Shown here in pieces: positions 22,712-32,472 of a stretch of 64,000 nucleotides of DNA; position 1 is the stretch's first letter, and every line of letters begins with the position of its first letter. Both the position numbers and the translations under genes were made by a program. The notes beneath the pieces were generated by a model. That model did not search any database. It saw nothing but the letters and a program-made list of their open reading frames with translations, and was not told where the DNA came from. The stretch lies in contig CM037590.1 in NCBI GenBank assembly GCA_021018995.1, positions 101,433,097 to 101,497,096 on the forward strand, given 5' to 3'. Source of the DNA: Chloranthus sessilifolius. Its lineage: Eukaryota > Streptophyta > Magnoliopsida > Chloranthales > Chloranthaceae.

Positions 22712-22920
22712 TAAGGCCTCGTTCAAGTGTTTCCTGGCTTTTCCCAGAAAAGCTCTAAACCCTGACAACTCAGATTCCTGTTAATTCTTAGCAGACTCTG
22801 ATTCTTGTCTTTTCCCAGAATTGTTCTTAAGTTGCTCTGATTCCTGACTTTTCTCAGAAAAGCTAATATCTCAATCGTTCTTAAGTTATTCTCCGAAAAG
22901 CTCAGAATCAGATGAATCTA
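22712..22920. mobile_element. possible PIF/Tourist-type terminal region
   Basis: taa followed by ggcctcgttcaagtg resembles the start of Tourist/PIF elements with a TAA target. Repeated cttttcccagaaaagc-like palindromes and cagaatca words follow as subterminal repeats. The opposite end was not found. Confidence 0.3.
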
Positions 22921-23079
22921 TTATTGTGCTACCGTCATACGAATATTAATCATCAGAACACTTGTCATACTCGGATTTGGCTAAAAAATTTCGGGTACCA
23001 ATCCATACAAGGTTGGAGTTATGTAACAGATTTATTTTTAAATATAATTTCTCAAGACATACTTATAACACCAAAAATG

Positions 23080-23080
<1 letters not shown>

Positions 23081-23152
<72 letters not shown>

Positions 23153-23291
23153 CTTATAAACTCATGAAAGTGTCCGGGCCGATACCGTTAATGGAAAATG
23201 ATAAGGTTATATATATATATATATATATATAAAAGCTTATAAACTCATGAAAGTGTCCGGGCCGATACCGTTAATGGAAAATGATAAGGTT
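23081..23291. repeat. AT microsatellite with exact 61-bp duplication
   Basis: (TA)n runs from 23081 to 23147. A 61-bp unit (aaaagcttataaactc...aaggtt) at 23148-23208 is followed by a second TA run, then repeated at 23231-23291 without visible change. The copy is therefore recent and was probably made by slippage or recombination at the TA runs. Confidence 0.9.
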
Positions 23292-23859
23292 CATTAGCCC
23301 GATATATTCAAAATCGGCTTAATCAAAAAGCCAAAATATAAAAATACAAAGTAAAAAAGAAACTAGGAAAAACGACATATAACACCAAAGATGATTTTGA
23401 GGTAGCATCATTTCCATCCTCATCCTCGGAAGAGTATGATGTAGTCATCATCTGTTTGGGAGAACCAGTATGATCATCCCAACTATCACTGCGATGATGC
23501 TATACAGGAGGCTCCCAATCAGGGTCCAATTCATCCTCTGACTTTATTGTACGGTCTAAAGTATTGACCTCTGAGTCCGAACTAAGAAGCACTTGGTTAG
23601 TTGCCAACCCCAGTGGTCGAATTACCTGTAGTACGTGCCGCACTGGTGGTGCACGATAGGCTAGTCGGGGTAGTGGGTTTTAGAAAGGGCCTCAGATTTC
23701 TGGTGCCCGAACTCGAGAATGAATCCTAGGAGACAAAAGTGCAAATGGAGGGCGTTGGGGGAATCGATGCAGTTGTGGCCCCTGATCAAGAGGATATAGG
23801 TTTATTACTTCGATCCTTCTTCTAGCTGAAAACATAGGCCGCGATGCTAATGACCCTGC

Positions 23860-25186
23860 TAGACAACACTAAAATTTACTTTGTCTTAACCTAAAATTTA
23901 CTCTATCTTAACCTATTGGAAGTGCAAAACAATGATTGTAGCAGTAGTATAAGATCGTTCTCATGAAGAAGTCTATTCTGAAAAACTTTCTATTTGCCTT
24001 AAAAAAATAAAGAATGGTTGTTTAAATTAAAATGAAGAAAAATAAATTACAGGAAAATAAATCTAAATCCTCATCCTTACAAATTCTAGTAATCAATTAG
24101 TCTCCTTCAGAAACTCGGATGTTTACAAATTAAAATTCCGTTACACTAATCTGCAGTCTTCCAGAATTTAGGCGTCAATTAACAACTAGAATTTTGTAGA
24201 TATTTATGAAAAGAAAATACCGTTACACTAATATCCACTATTTCTCAATCTTAGTCATCAATTAAAATCAAGAAAATTTAGATGTTTACAAAGCATGAAA
24301 AATGCATAAAAATAAATCTAAATTAGAAAGCAATATAAATCTATCCTAAGGTTTATCTTCCAACTCTCAATTGTTGTTGTCAATTGCTCTTGAGAAGCCT
24401 TGGATATACTACTCTACTTTTGATCTTCGGATTTTCCAACCTCAATTGTCAATTGCGACTGAGAGACTGTGGATGCTTATTCTAGGTACCAGATCCTCTT
24501 ATTTATAGATACATAAGGGGTCGGTTTACATTCTTCGAATTTTAATAAAAGTAAAATTCTAATAACAAAAGTTTCCTAAAATTATAAACTTTCTAATTCT
24601 AATCCTCCTTATTTTGAATAGTAGATGCGTGCGTATCTTTTCTTCCTAATTTCCAGCAGCAGAGATCTTAGGGATTTTCGCCAATCTTCTAAGATTCGTA
24701 GGATGCAAGACTTCTAATTTAAGAGTTCTTTAATTCTATACATGTCGGTCCAACTTTCACGTGATCTGTAGCAGTGCATGGGCATTAGTATACAAAATCG
24801 AGGTTGTGATTTTTCTTCTTTCTTCAATTCGATTCCTTAGCTCTCGATCGATCGTGATTCATCTCTCTCCAGTATGCAAGCTTTCTTCTGTGAAATTGTA
24901 GATATGATTCTCTTTATTCTTTGGCTTCAACTTATTGAAATTACAATTTGAATAGTAATCTTTCTTTTCAGCTTTGTTGGGTGATTCTTCTCTTACGATT
25001 TGGATCGTGTTTTCGAACGATCTTCTTTTTACTATTTTTTTGAGATCATTTTGGCATGTATTAACATTTTCACACTTTTTTGTTTACTAATCTAAATAAC
25101 TACACATCAACATCTCATTAGTAGCAAATTGGGGTCTAGCATCACTAAGTTAAGGGTATCAAAATGATAAATTATGTGACTAGTCA
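23860..25186 (-). repeat. left (3') LTR of the 5.7-kb element
   Basis: It runs from tagacaacactaaaattt to gtgactagtca and matches 28256-29541. On the minus strand a TATAAATA box lies near 24497-24510. Confidence 0.88.
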
Positions 25187-27226
25187 CACCCCAAACTTAA
25201 GTTTTATTAGTCCCTAGCAAACAAGGAAGGATAACAAAGTAACTAGAAATTTAAATTGCCACTTTCGTAGGGAACACAATTACATTTAGCAGATGCAACA
25301 AGCCTTTAAACCCTTAGGTGATCCCTAGTGGAGGAGTTGTGTCTTCTGAAGATTTTCAGTAAAGTTACCTACAAGCTTCAAAATATTTTTAGATTTCTAT
25401 AAAAAAAATTTAAAAAGAAAAGAAAACAAATTTAAACTACTTTAAAATACTAATCAATCAGCACATGGTTGTTCAGATTTTCAAAAATATGATTCCATCC
25501 AAACATGACTTCCCATCCTAGTAGTTATCCTTGATAAAAAACTCAACAATTTCAATTCATATTAAGTGTGGAGTGTGTGCATACCAATGAAGAATTCATT
25601 CATTATAAATTTTTCTAAACTATATATTTAGAAAATATTTTCATCCAAATTCTCACTGTGGCATACTCTAAAAAAGAATCTCGAAATAATTGGGTTTCTC
25701 ATAATGATATATATGATGAATATTTTCAAGGATATATAACAAAACAATAAATCTCATGGAAAGGATAATCTATTTTATTTTTATGTTTTCTATTTCTCCA
25801 TAGTATTTATGATAAACATCTCTACTAAGCTCATGCTGTTGCAAATCATTAATCAAAAAGGTCTTTATTTAGCTTGTAATGGAGTTGTGGGTTAAAGGTT
25901 CTACAGAAAGGTAAAAAGGATTCAAAATTCTGAGAATTCAGTTCATCTCACCTACTCTTTTTCATCTTTTTCTTCTTTTTGGCTTCAGCAAATATCCAAA
26001 AAGTTGGATAACTTCTTCCCATATACATTAATATACTTTCTTTTGTAAATCCCTTTTTCTTGATTCTATATATATATATATTTTTCAGATATCCTCTTGA
26101 ATTCTTCTTCGAATTTGGAAGCTTTTTTGCTTCTCATTTTTCTCCCATATTTTCAGAATTCTTTATTTCTCTCTCAGATGTATCCTTTTTCAATATTTTC
26201 CTTATCTATTTTTGCATACTCCTTCCACTCTCCTATTTCTCCCTTTGTTCTAAATTCTCAGAAGTACAAGGGTATAAAGACTGAAAGCTTTGGGTAGTAC
26301 ATATGGTTTAAGGGTTTATAAAATTTTGGTACAAAGAAAATCGGTTTGGACTCTAATATGGGTTCAAGGGATATATTGTTTTAGAATTTTTACTTTATGG
26401 CTCAAAATAATCAAAAGAAGACCTTTAATCATTTTCAGATTCAATAGCAAGAATGCCATCTTGTTTCGATAAATATAATAAACAGTTCTACAAATCAATT
26501 AACAAAATCATAGAATTGTGATTCAAATTTACAGCAATATGAGATTTCCTTAAAATCAGTCAAGAAGTTCAATAAAATTGGAATTCGGATAGGTAGCAGT
26601 CTCTCTCAAAGAAATGAAATAAGTCCAAAAGCTCACTGGGTATATAATTCTGAAACTATAGTCTAAATACTGCAATTTAAAGCAAAGTATAGTTTTAAAA
26701 ATTATGTTATGATACAGTGTGCAAAAGGAACTAAACATGATTCTTAACTGCTTCTATCTTTGATGTTTGAACTTCTATTAAGATGATGGTAATGCGTATA
26801 AAATCATATTTTATCTAATCATTGCTCATATGTATTGATTAATTAGAAAAATAAAAACAAAAATTTAAAAACAAACCTATCATTCTAAAAATAATCCTAA
26901 AAAAATAAAATTTTTTTATATGCAAATAATATACACAAAGTATGAACCCCCAAACTTAAATAGGACAATGTCCTTATTGTTCACAAAACAGGGAGTACCC
27001 AAAAAAATTCCATGGTGCCAAAAGATACTGGGCATAAAATTTGTAAAGAAATAAAAAATCTCCCCCAAACTTGGGAGAGATCACGGCCGGCAAAGCTACA
27101 TAAAAACAATACCAAAAAGAAATATAAGAATATAAAAGAAAATAATATACTAAAAGAAAATTTCTATTAATATTGAAAGAAATATATACAAAGATTAACC
27201 AAGAAACTGATTACGTAAAAGAAATC
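25187..27226 (-). other. conserved non-coding tail of the 5.7-kb element
   Basis: There is no coding sequence. On the minus strand the last 150 bases (25200-25350) match 61211-61350 of the 19.7-kb element (CTAGGGAT(C/G)ACCTA(A/G)GGG, then GGGTTTAAA). Internal polypurine-like tracts AAGTTTGGGGG lie near 26950 and 27065 on the minus strand. Confidence 0.7.
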
Positions 27227-27667
27227 CTAAGAAAAATCTAGACAAAGATTAACATGGACATTGACAGCAACCACCGAGACGCTAAAGTTTGTAATGGAGA
27301 TTGGTCTCGGGGCCTTCAAAATTTTTCCGCCAAAAAGATGTTCACCCCCCCGACTCTGGGATGCCCTCAATTTGCTGCTCTTGGAAGAGGAATTGCAGCC
27401 GAGAGGGGAGAAGGACGGTTCAAGAAGATGGAGGAGGACGGGGTGGTGTAGGAGGCGGAGGGGAGGTGAAGATGGTGGAAGAGTCGGATGGTTCCGTCTT
27501 CTTGAGTTTTTTTTTCTCTTTTTCTTTTCCTCCTCAACCAATATCCGCTGCACTTCCTCGTACTCATCCCATACGAACTACAGAGGTTCCAGTTCTTCTA
27601 GTGGCTGTGGGTTGTCCTAGATAAGAAAAAATTTGATTTGCAAGTTGGTGGGTTTGTTGTCTGCCAT
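27227..27667 (-). pseudogene. small WDEY-motif ORF, copy 1
   Basis: The minus-strand frame starts at ATG 27667 (MADNKPTNLQIKFFLI). It continues through PLEELEPL and FVWDEYEEVQRILVEEEKKK into a basic and proline-rich end. Two stops interrupt it. One lies where the copy at 57395 has Trp and the other where it has Gln, so both fit simple C-to-T/G-to-A decay. Shared residues with that copy include IKF, P.P.E..PL.F, WDEY(E/D)EVQ and a Lys-rich tract. I do not know the protein. It is the only coding remnant in this element. Confidence 0.65.
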
Positions 27668-28255
27668 GGTTTTGGGTATGTGTGGAGGGGTAGAACCGGG
27701 AGGATGTTTATGCGCTAAAGATGGATTAGTATCGATTTTAAGGCGCTTGCATGGTAGAAAATGAAACGACATAATTAATTTAATCGTACCGTCAAACCTA
27801 ATTGCCATAATAATATTTAAAGAGAATTGGTTGGCACTTAATGAGGCGTCAGCTGGGTTATGATGTAGTTGTTCAAATTATTGCGAGTAATGATGCCGTT
27901 GAGAACTTATAATGGGCAACAGAGTATCCTCGGCGGCAGCGTAAAATTCGCTTGGTATATAAATCGCATATGTTAAAGATTGAAAATTTGAAGTGAGATG
28001 TTTATACCAGAATTGCTGTTTATTTTTGTGTTTTTTATTTTATTTGATTTTTATTTTAGAAGCCAGAGAGAAAAGAAATCTGGACCTCTAGCTTCTATTA
28101 TCAAAAGAAGAGTTGAAGCTTTGATCCGCTGCTCCGAATAAACCTGCAAAAGAATAAGAAGTGATCAAAGAAAAATAAAAATAGAAAAGAAAAAAGGTTT
28201 GAAAGATAAATATTGGCTTTTAGAAACTGTTTCTCCAATAGTGATGCCCAAAACT
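27668..28255 (-). other. leader and decayed primer site of the 5.7-kb element
   Basis: The primer site lies at about 28229-28255 on the minus strand, directly after the 5' LTR. The rest is leader without a reading frame. Confidence 0.6.
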
Positions 28256-29541
28256 TGGACAACACTAAAATTTACTGTCTTAACCTATTGCAAGCGCACA
28301 ATGACGATTGTAGCACTGGTATAGGATTGTTCCCACGAAGAAGTTTGTTCTAAAAAACTTTCTATATGCCTTTAAAAAATAAAGAATAATTGTTTAAACT
28401 AAAATGCATGAAAATAAATTACAGAAAAATAAATCTAAATCCTCATCCTTCCAGATTCTAGTCATCAATTAGTCTCCTTTAGAAACTCGGATGTTTACAA
28501 ATTAAAATACTTTTACACTAATCTGCAGTCGTCCAAAATTTAGGCGTCAATTAAAACCTAGAATTCTGTAGATATTTATAAAAAGAAAATACCGTTACAC
28601 TAATATCCACCAATTTTCAATCTTAGTCGTCAATTAAAATAAAAAAAATTAGGATGTTTACAAAGCTGGAAAAATGTATAAAAATAAATCTAAACTAGAA
28701 AGCAATATAAATCTATCCTAAGGTTGATCTTCCATGTCTCAATTGCAGTCTTCAATTGCTCTTGAGAAGCCTTGGATAAACTACTCTACTTTTGACCTTC
28801 GGGTTTCCCAACCTCAGTTGTTAATTGAGACTAAGAGACCGTAGATGCTTATTCTACATACCAAACCCTCTTATTTATAGATACATAAGGGGTAGATTTA
28901 CATTCTTCAAATTCTAATAACAAAAGTTTCCTAAAATTATAAACTTCCTAATCCTAATCCTCCTTATTTTGAATAGTAGATGCATGCATATCTTTTCTTC
29001 CTAATTTCCAGCAACAGATATCTTCGAGATTTTCACCAATCTTCTCAGATCCATAAGGTGCAAGACTTCTAATTTAAGAGTTATTTAATTCTATGCATGG
29101 CGGTGCAACTCTCCCATGATCTGTAGCAGTGCATGAGCTTTAGTATACAAAATCAAGGTTACCATTTTTCTTCTTTCATCAATACGATTCCTTAGCTCTC
29201 GATCGATCGTGATTCATCTCTCTCCAATATGCAAGCTTTCTTCTATGTAATCATAAATACGATTCTCTTTATTCTTTGGCTTCGGCTTATTGAAATTACA
29301 ATGTGAATCGTAATCTTTTTTTTCAAGTTTATTGGGGGATTCTTCTCTTACGATTTAGTTCGTGTTTTTGACCGATCTTTTTTTTACTATTTTTTTGAGT
29401 TTATTTTGTCATGTATTAACATTTTCACTCTTTTTTGCTTACTGATATAAAAATTTGTACATTAACATCTCATTAGTAGCAAACTGGAGTCTAGCAACAC
29501 TAAGTTAAGGGTATCAAAATGGTAAATTATGTGACTGATCA
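28256..29541 (-). repeat. right (5') LTR of the 5.7-kb element
   Basis: It runs from tggacaacactaaaattt to gtgactgatca. It is the partner of 23860-25186, with a few percent divergence by eye. Confidence 0.88.
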
Positions 29542-29861
29542 CCTGTGCATGAATGCACTGAACCCGGAGTTCCTAACATGGTTGCAAATAATTTAAAACA
29601 TTACTGCTTGTATGTTGTTAAAAAATTTGTACTTATAATATTTCACTAAACATTATCAAATCAATCCTCAAGCATCTCATACACCATCAAATGGTAGTTT
29701 TGTTACATCCTTTAAAACACATACAAATAAAAGAGTTACAATAAAGAGAATAACAAGTCGTAATGAAACTACAATTAATTATCCATAGACACTCTCAGCC
29801 AGATTTCTACATACTACCCGAGGATTATCCGATTCTTGGGTAAAATGGGGGGGGGGGGTCG

Positions 29862-30125
29862 TCATGCGATATGACATGTGGTTGGGGAAAACGGGGTGGA
29901 TGGTATATCACAATAGAGTCGCATCGAATATGGTGGTGTTTGGTTGATGGGATGATTGTCTGAGGGGGTATTTATAAACCTTTGAAACGCGTTGATCACT
30001 TCCTTATATGTTCTGAATGACCTATGATAGGCCCCTGAGAACTCAGTGACTTCTCGTGAGCAATCGTCCCATGTTCGATAAACACCAGGTTTCTTACCAA
30101 TGAAAGTAACGTAGTATTTACACAT
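29862..30125 (-). CDS. viroplasmin / RNase H1 N-terminal domain ORF
   Basis: The 87-codon frame opens MCKYYVTFIGKKPGVYRTWD, then EVTEFSGAYHRSFRTYKE. This is the viroplasmin fold (also the N-terminal hybrid-binding domain of eukaryotic RNase H1), with the diagnostic YYV.F.G..PGVY..W and FSG....F....A-type pattern. It binds RNA-DNA hybrids or nucleic acid in known families. No RNase H catalytic domain follows. The frame ends in a stop within a G/C homopolymer region (29848-29857). It lies on the same strand just downstream of the transposase, so it may be an accessory gene of that element or a captured fragment. Confidence 0.7.
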   Translation of the reverse strand: MCKYYVTFIGKKPGVYRTWDDCSREVTEFSGAYHRSFRTYKEVINAFQRFINTPSDNHPINQTPPYSMRLYCDIPSTPFSPTTCHIA

Positions 30126-30239
30126 ATATCTGAGAACATATACTCAAATTTAAGTTAACATATTATTATTATATTAAATAAAAGTAACATATTATTATTA
30201 TATTAAGTTAACAATATAACATGCATAAAGCCTATTAGG

Positions 30240-31330
30240 TCAACGTGATTGTGCAGCCTACATTGTGTTGGCTATATTTTCCTTAAATGCGGCCATCCAT
30301 TCACGATTTGTTGTGATTTAAGTGTTGTGAATGTCGGGATCTAATTCCTCAATTGAATCATATGAGAGTTCCACTTCGTGTTTATTGGGTCATTCCGCAT
30401 AGAAATGATCGTCTTCATTATACATTCTTATGTAATTATGAACTATACAATATACAGTGACTATCCTCAATTGTGTTTTAATGGGAAATCTTGTTGGGGC
30501 TTATAGTATTAGAAATCGTTGTTTAAGTACCCCGAAAATACGTTCCCCAACATTGCACAAGGAGGTATGTCGCTTGTTGAAAAGCTCTTGGGGAGTGATG
30601 GGGAGATTTGAGGTATTAAACTCTTAAAGATGGTATCTTACCCCACGGTACGGAGCAAGAAACCCCTGCATGTTGGAATACCCCCATCAACAAGGTAGTA
30701 TTTGTCTTGTGGCACATGACGCCTATTGAGGGGCCTTAACAGTGCACTTGTACGCGCTTTTTAGTCAGGACTAGAGCCCTCCCATCCGGAGGGAACATAT
30801 TGGAATATCATATTGAAGCTCACAAAACACAGCATTCAGTGATGTTGCTTGTTTGCGATTTTGATATTATTGCGAGTCTCTCTTCGAAACCATAACATCT
30901 CCATGTATACTATCGATAGCTCCTATAACATCCTTGAACCGAGGATACACCCAAAGCATGTTCCAGAACTCAGGGGGTGTGGCGCTCGTAGTTTGCTTCA
31001 AAAAGTTAGGGTAGAGATCCAAAATAGCGATAAGTACACTATTAAAGGAGAGGCTAATGGTTGACCCTGAACGCTGAAATCTATCTTGCACGACTCGATT
31101 CTTTTGATTTTGAGCTACCATGTAAAGGAAAATTTCCATGGCCTCCTCGACCATCATCCTCTGTGTATCTTGTAAGAACCCCTGACCTCAAGCCATTGCA
31201 TAAACTCTTAAATGCAGGTGCGCGCATGTGAAAGAGTTCGTATGTAATGTCAAGATGGCCGTTAAGTGTCTCCGTCACATATAAGGGTTCAGTGAGGATC
31301 GAGTTGTGTTATCCTCGCCTTTTAGGAAGG
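30240..31330 (-). pseudogene. PIF/Harbinger-type DDE transposase
   Basis: The minus strand shows the family blocks in order: ITYELFHMRAPAFKSLC, VEEAMEIFLYMVAQNQKNRV, VQDRFQRSGSTIS, FKDVIGAIDSIH (first catalytic Asp), KYYLVDGGIPTCRGF (second Asp, about 30665-30700) and GERIFGVLKQRF (catalytic Glu, about 30540). CIVHNYI and an acidic end follow. HARBI1/ALP1-like enzymes cut and paste DNA with a TNA target. Several frameshifts and stops are present, so it is inactive. It pairs with the SANT-domain ORF1 upstream, the usual two-gene PIF arrangement. Confidence 0.88.
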
Positions 31331-31479
31331 AGCGTCAAATAGTATATGGTCGCAGTGCTGATGAAACTCATTGTCAACATGATGATTAATTATTCATCGA
31401 ACACACGGGAAGTGCCATTCAACCTATTAATTTAAGGACAATACAAAGTAAGGAATAGTTAGAAGTTTATTTTAAAGAT

Positions 31480-32472
31480 TTATAGAAGGACAAGCCTAAT
31501 GAGGTGGCCACAACCTCCCAAGTAATGAGGTACGCTTGGCAATGGCGCAGGTCCATCATGAGGACTATTTTTGCCAATCGGGAATTGATTTGTTCCACAC
31601 TTGCACGTAGTTTTAGAAATATAGGCATGCCAATAAAGTTGTTTATCTTTATTTTCTCTAATATCTCTATAAATCTATTGTACTGGGTAGTCGGGGTGTG
31701 GCATTAAGTTACAAGGATGTCAAGAGATGTTTGAAACCCTTGCAACCATTCAAGTAGATCATTATAAAGCTCACAACTCTTTCTTTTCATCCCAAAACCA
31801 AAGGTAAAGGATTTGGTTGGGCGGGTTCTCGAGGATGGGCTTGGACCACTCTCCGCTGTGAAGAGAGATTATGCATGACCAAATGTCTCTTGGTTGGGGG
31901 GGTCGAACTATTTGAATATCGGATGATACGAGTCACCACTATCATCACCGCCTAGTGGAACGGTGGGTTGTTCATCTTCACGGGGATCCGTTGGGTGAAA
32001 CTCCTCATGCCCAGTGTATATGGTGTTTCTGAATAGAATACACAGACTTGTATAGACTTGCGCCTTACAGCCTCGATAGGTCGTTACCCACCCAAAACCC
32101 TAGTGTCAATTAAGGAACAATGAACATAATTATTAAGTTCAACCCCAATAGATAAAATCAATGTGATTTGTAAGGCCTTTAAATGACTAACCGGTCGATT
32201 CCAAAAATTGTCCCAAATATCGGGCTCTACAAGGACCATCTTCGCATGATCGTCCCATCTGAAACCACTAGTTTTCAGGATGTATTTCATCTGACTGTAG
32301 TGATTTTTCACAGTCCACATATGGTTATAACACTTCTCTTTAATGAGTTCTTCCAGTTTATTCTGGAAGTAAGGGTAAGTCCTTAACTTCATAGTCATCT
32401 TTGGCCAAATTTCCAGCGTGGATGAAATTGTTCGACTATCTCCTTGATGAAAGTCTCCTCCATCTTGTCATC
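31480..32472 (-). pseudogene. SANT/Myb-like ORF1 of the PIF/Harbinger element, main part
   Basis: The minus-strand frame begins (after the LTR insertion) DDKMEETFIKEIVEQFHP. Then come TYPYFQNKLEELIKEKC, WTVKNHYSQMKYILKTSGF and RWDDHAKMVLVEPDIWDNF, the Myb/SANT-like trihelix domain of PIF ORF1 proteins, which binds the transposon ends. The C-terminal part at about 31480-31870 (FGFGMKRKSCELYNDLLEWL, FIGMPIFLKLRASVEQINS) reads with interruptions. The N-terminus lies at 35382-35446, beyond the solo LTR. Confidence 0.8.

Larger units (their letters stand above)
23860..29541 (-). mobile_element. 5.7-kb non-autonomous Athila-like LTR element (minus strand)
   Basis: LTRs at 23860-25186 and 28256-29541 flank 3.07 kb. 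Near-identical 5-bp flanks (cctgc 23855-23859, cctgt 29542-29546) mark the target. On the minus strand the primer site region after the 5' LTR reads TTTTGGGCATCACTATTGGA, a decayed form of the TTTTTGGCGCCGTTGCCGG site of Athila-like elements. The 3' polypurine tract is AAGTTTGGGGTG. There is no gag, protease, polymerase or integrase. What remains is a leader, a small WDEY-type reading frame, an internal polypurine-like tract and a conserved tail, all matching parts of the 19.7-kb element. Confidence 0.85.
23383..29579 (-). pseudogene. unknown acidic Ser-rich ORF, split by an LTR element
   Basis: A minus-strand frame starts with ATG at 29579 (MLGTPGSVHSCT). It is interrupted by the LTR element 23860-29541 and continues in the same frame after removal of the element and one 5-bp duplication (SLASRPMFSARRR). 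The rest includes SSDSEVNTLDRTIKSEDELD, then acidic Ser/Asp/Glu-rich sequence and a hydrophobic end. Three stops occur inside. I do not recognise the protein. It follows the viroplasmin-domain ORF on the same strand and could be its continuation past an intron. Confidence 0.5.

Noticed and set aside
29848..29857. Run of G as a programmed frameshift site
   Set aside because: A homopolymer just after the viroplasmin stop is more simply explained as sequence decay or a sequencing error. No downstream frame of the same protein is evident.
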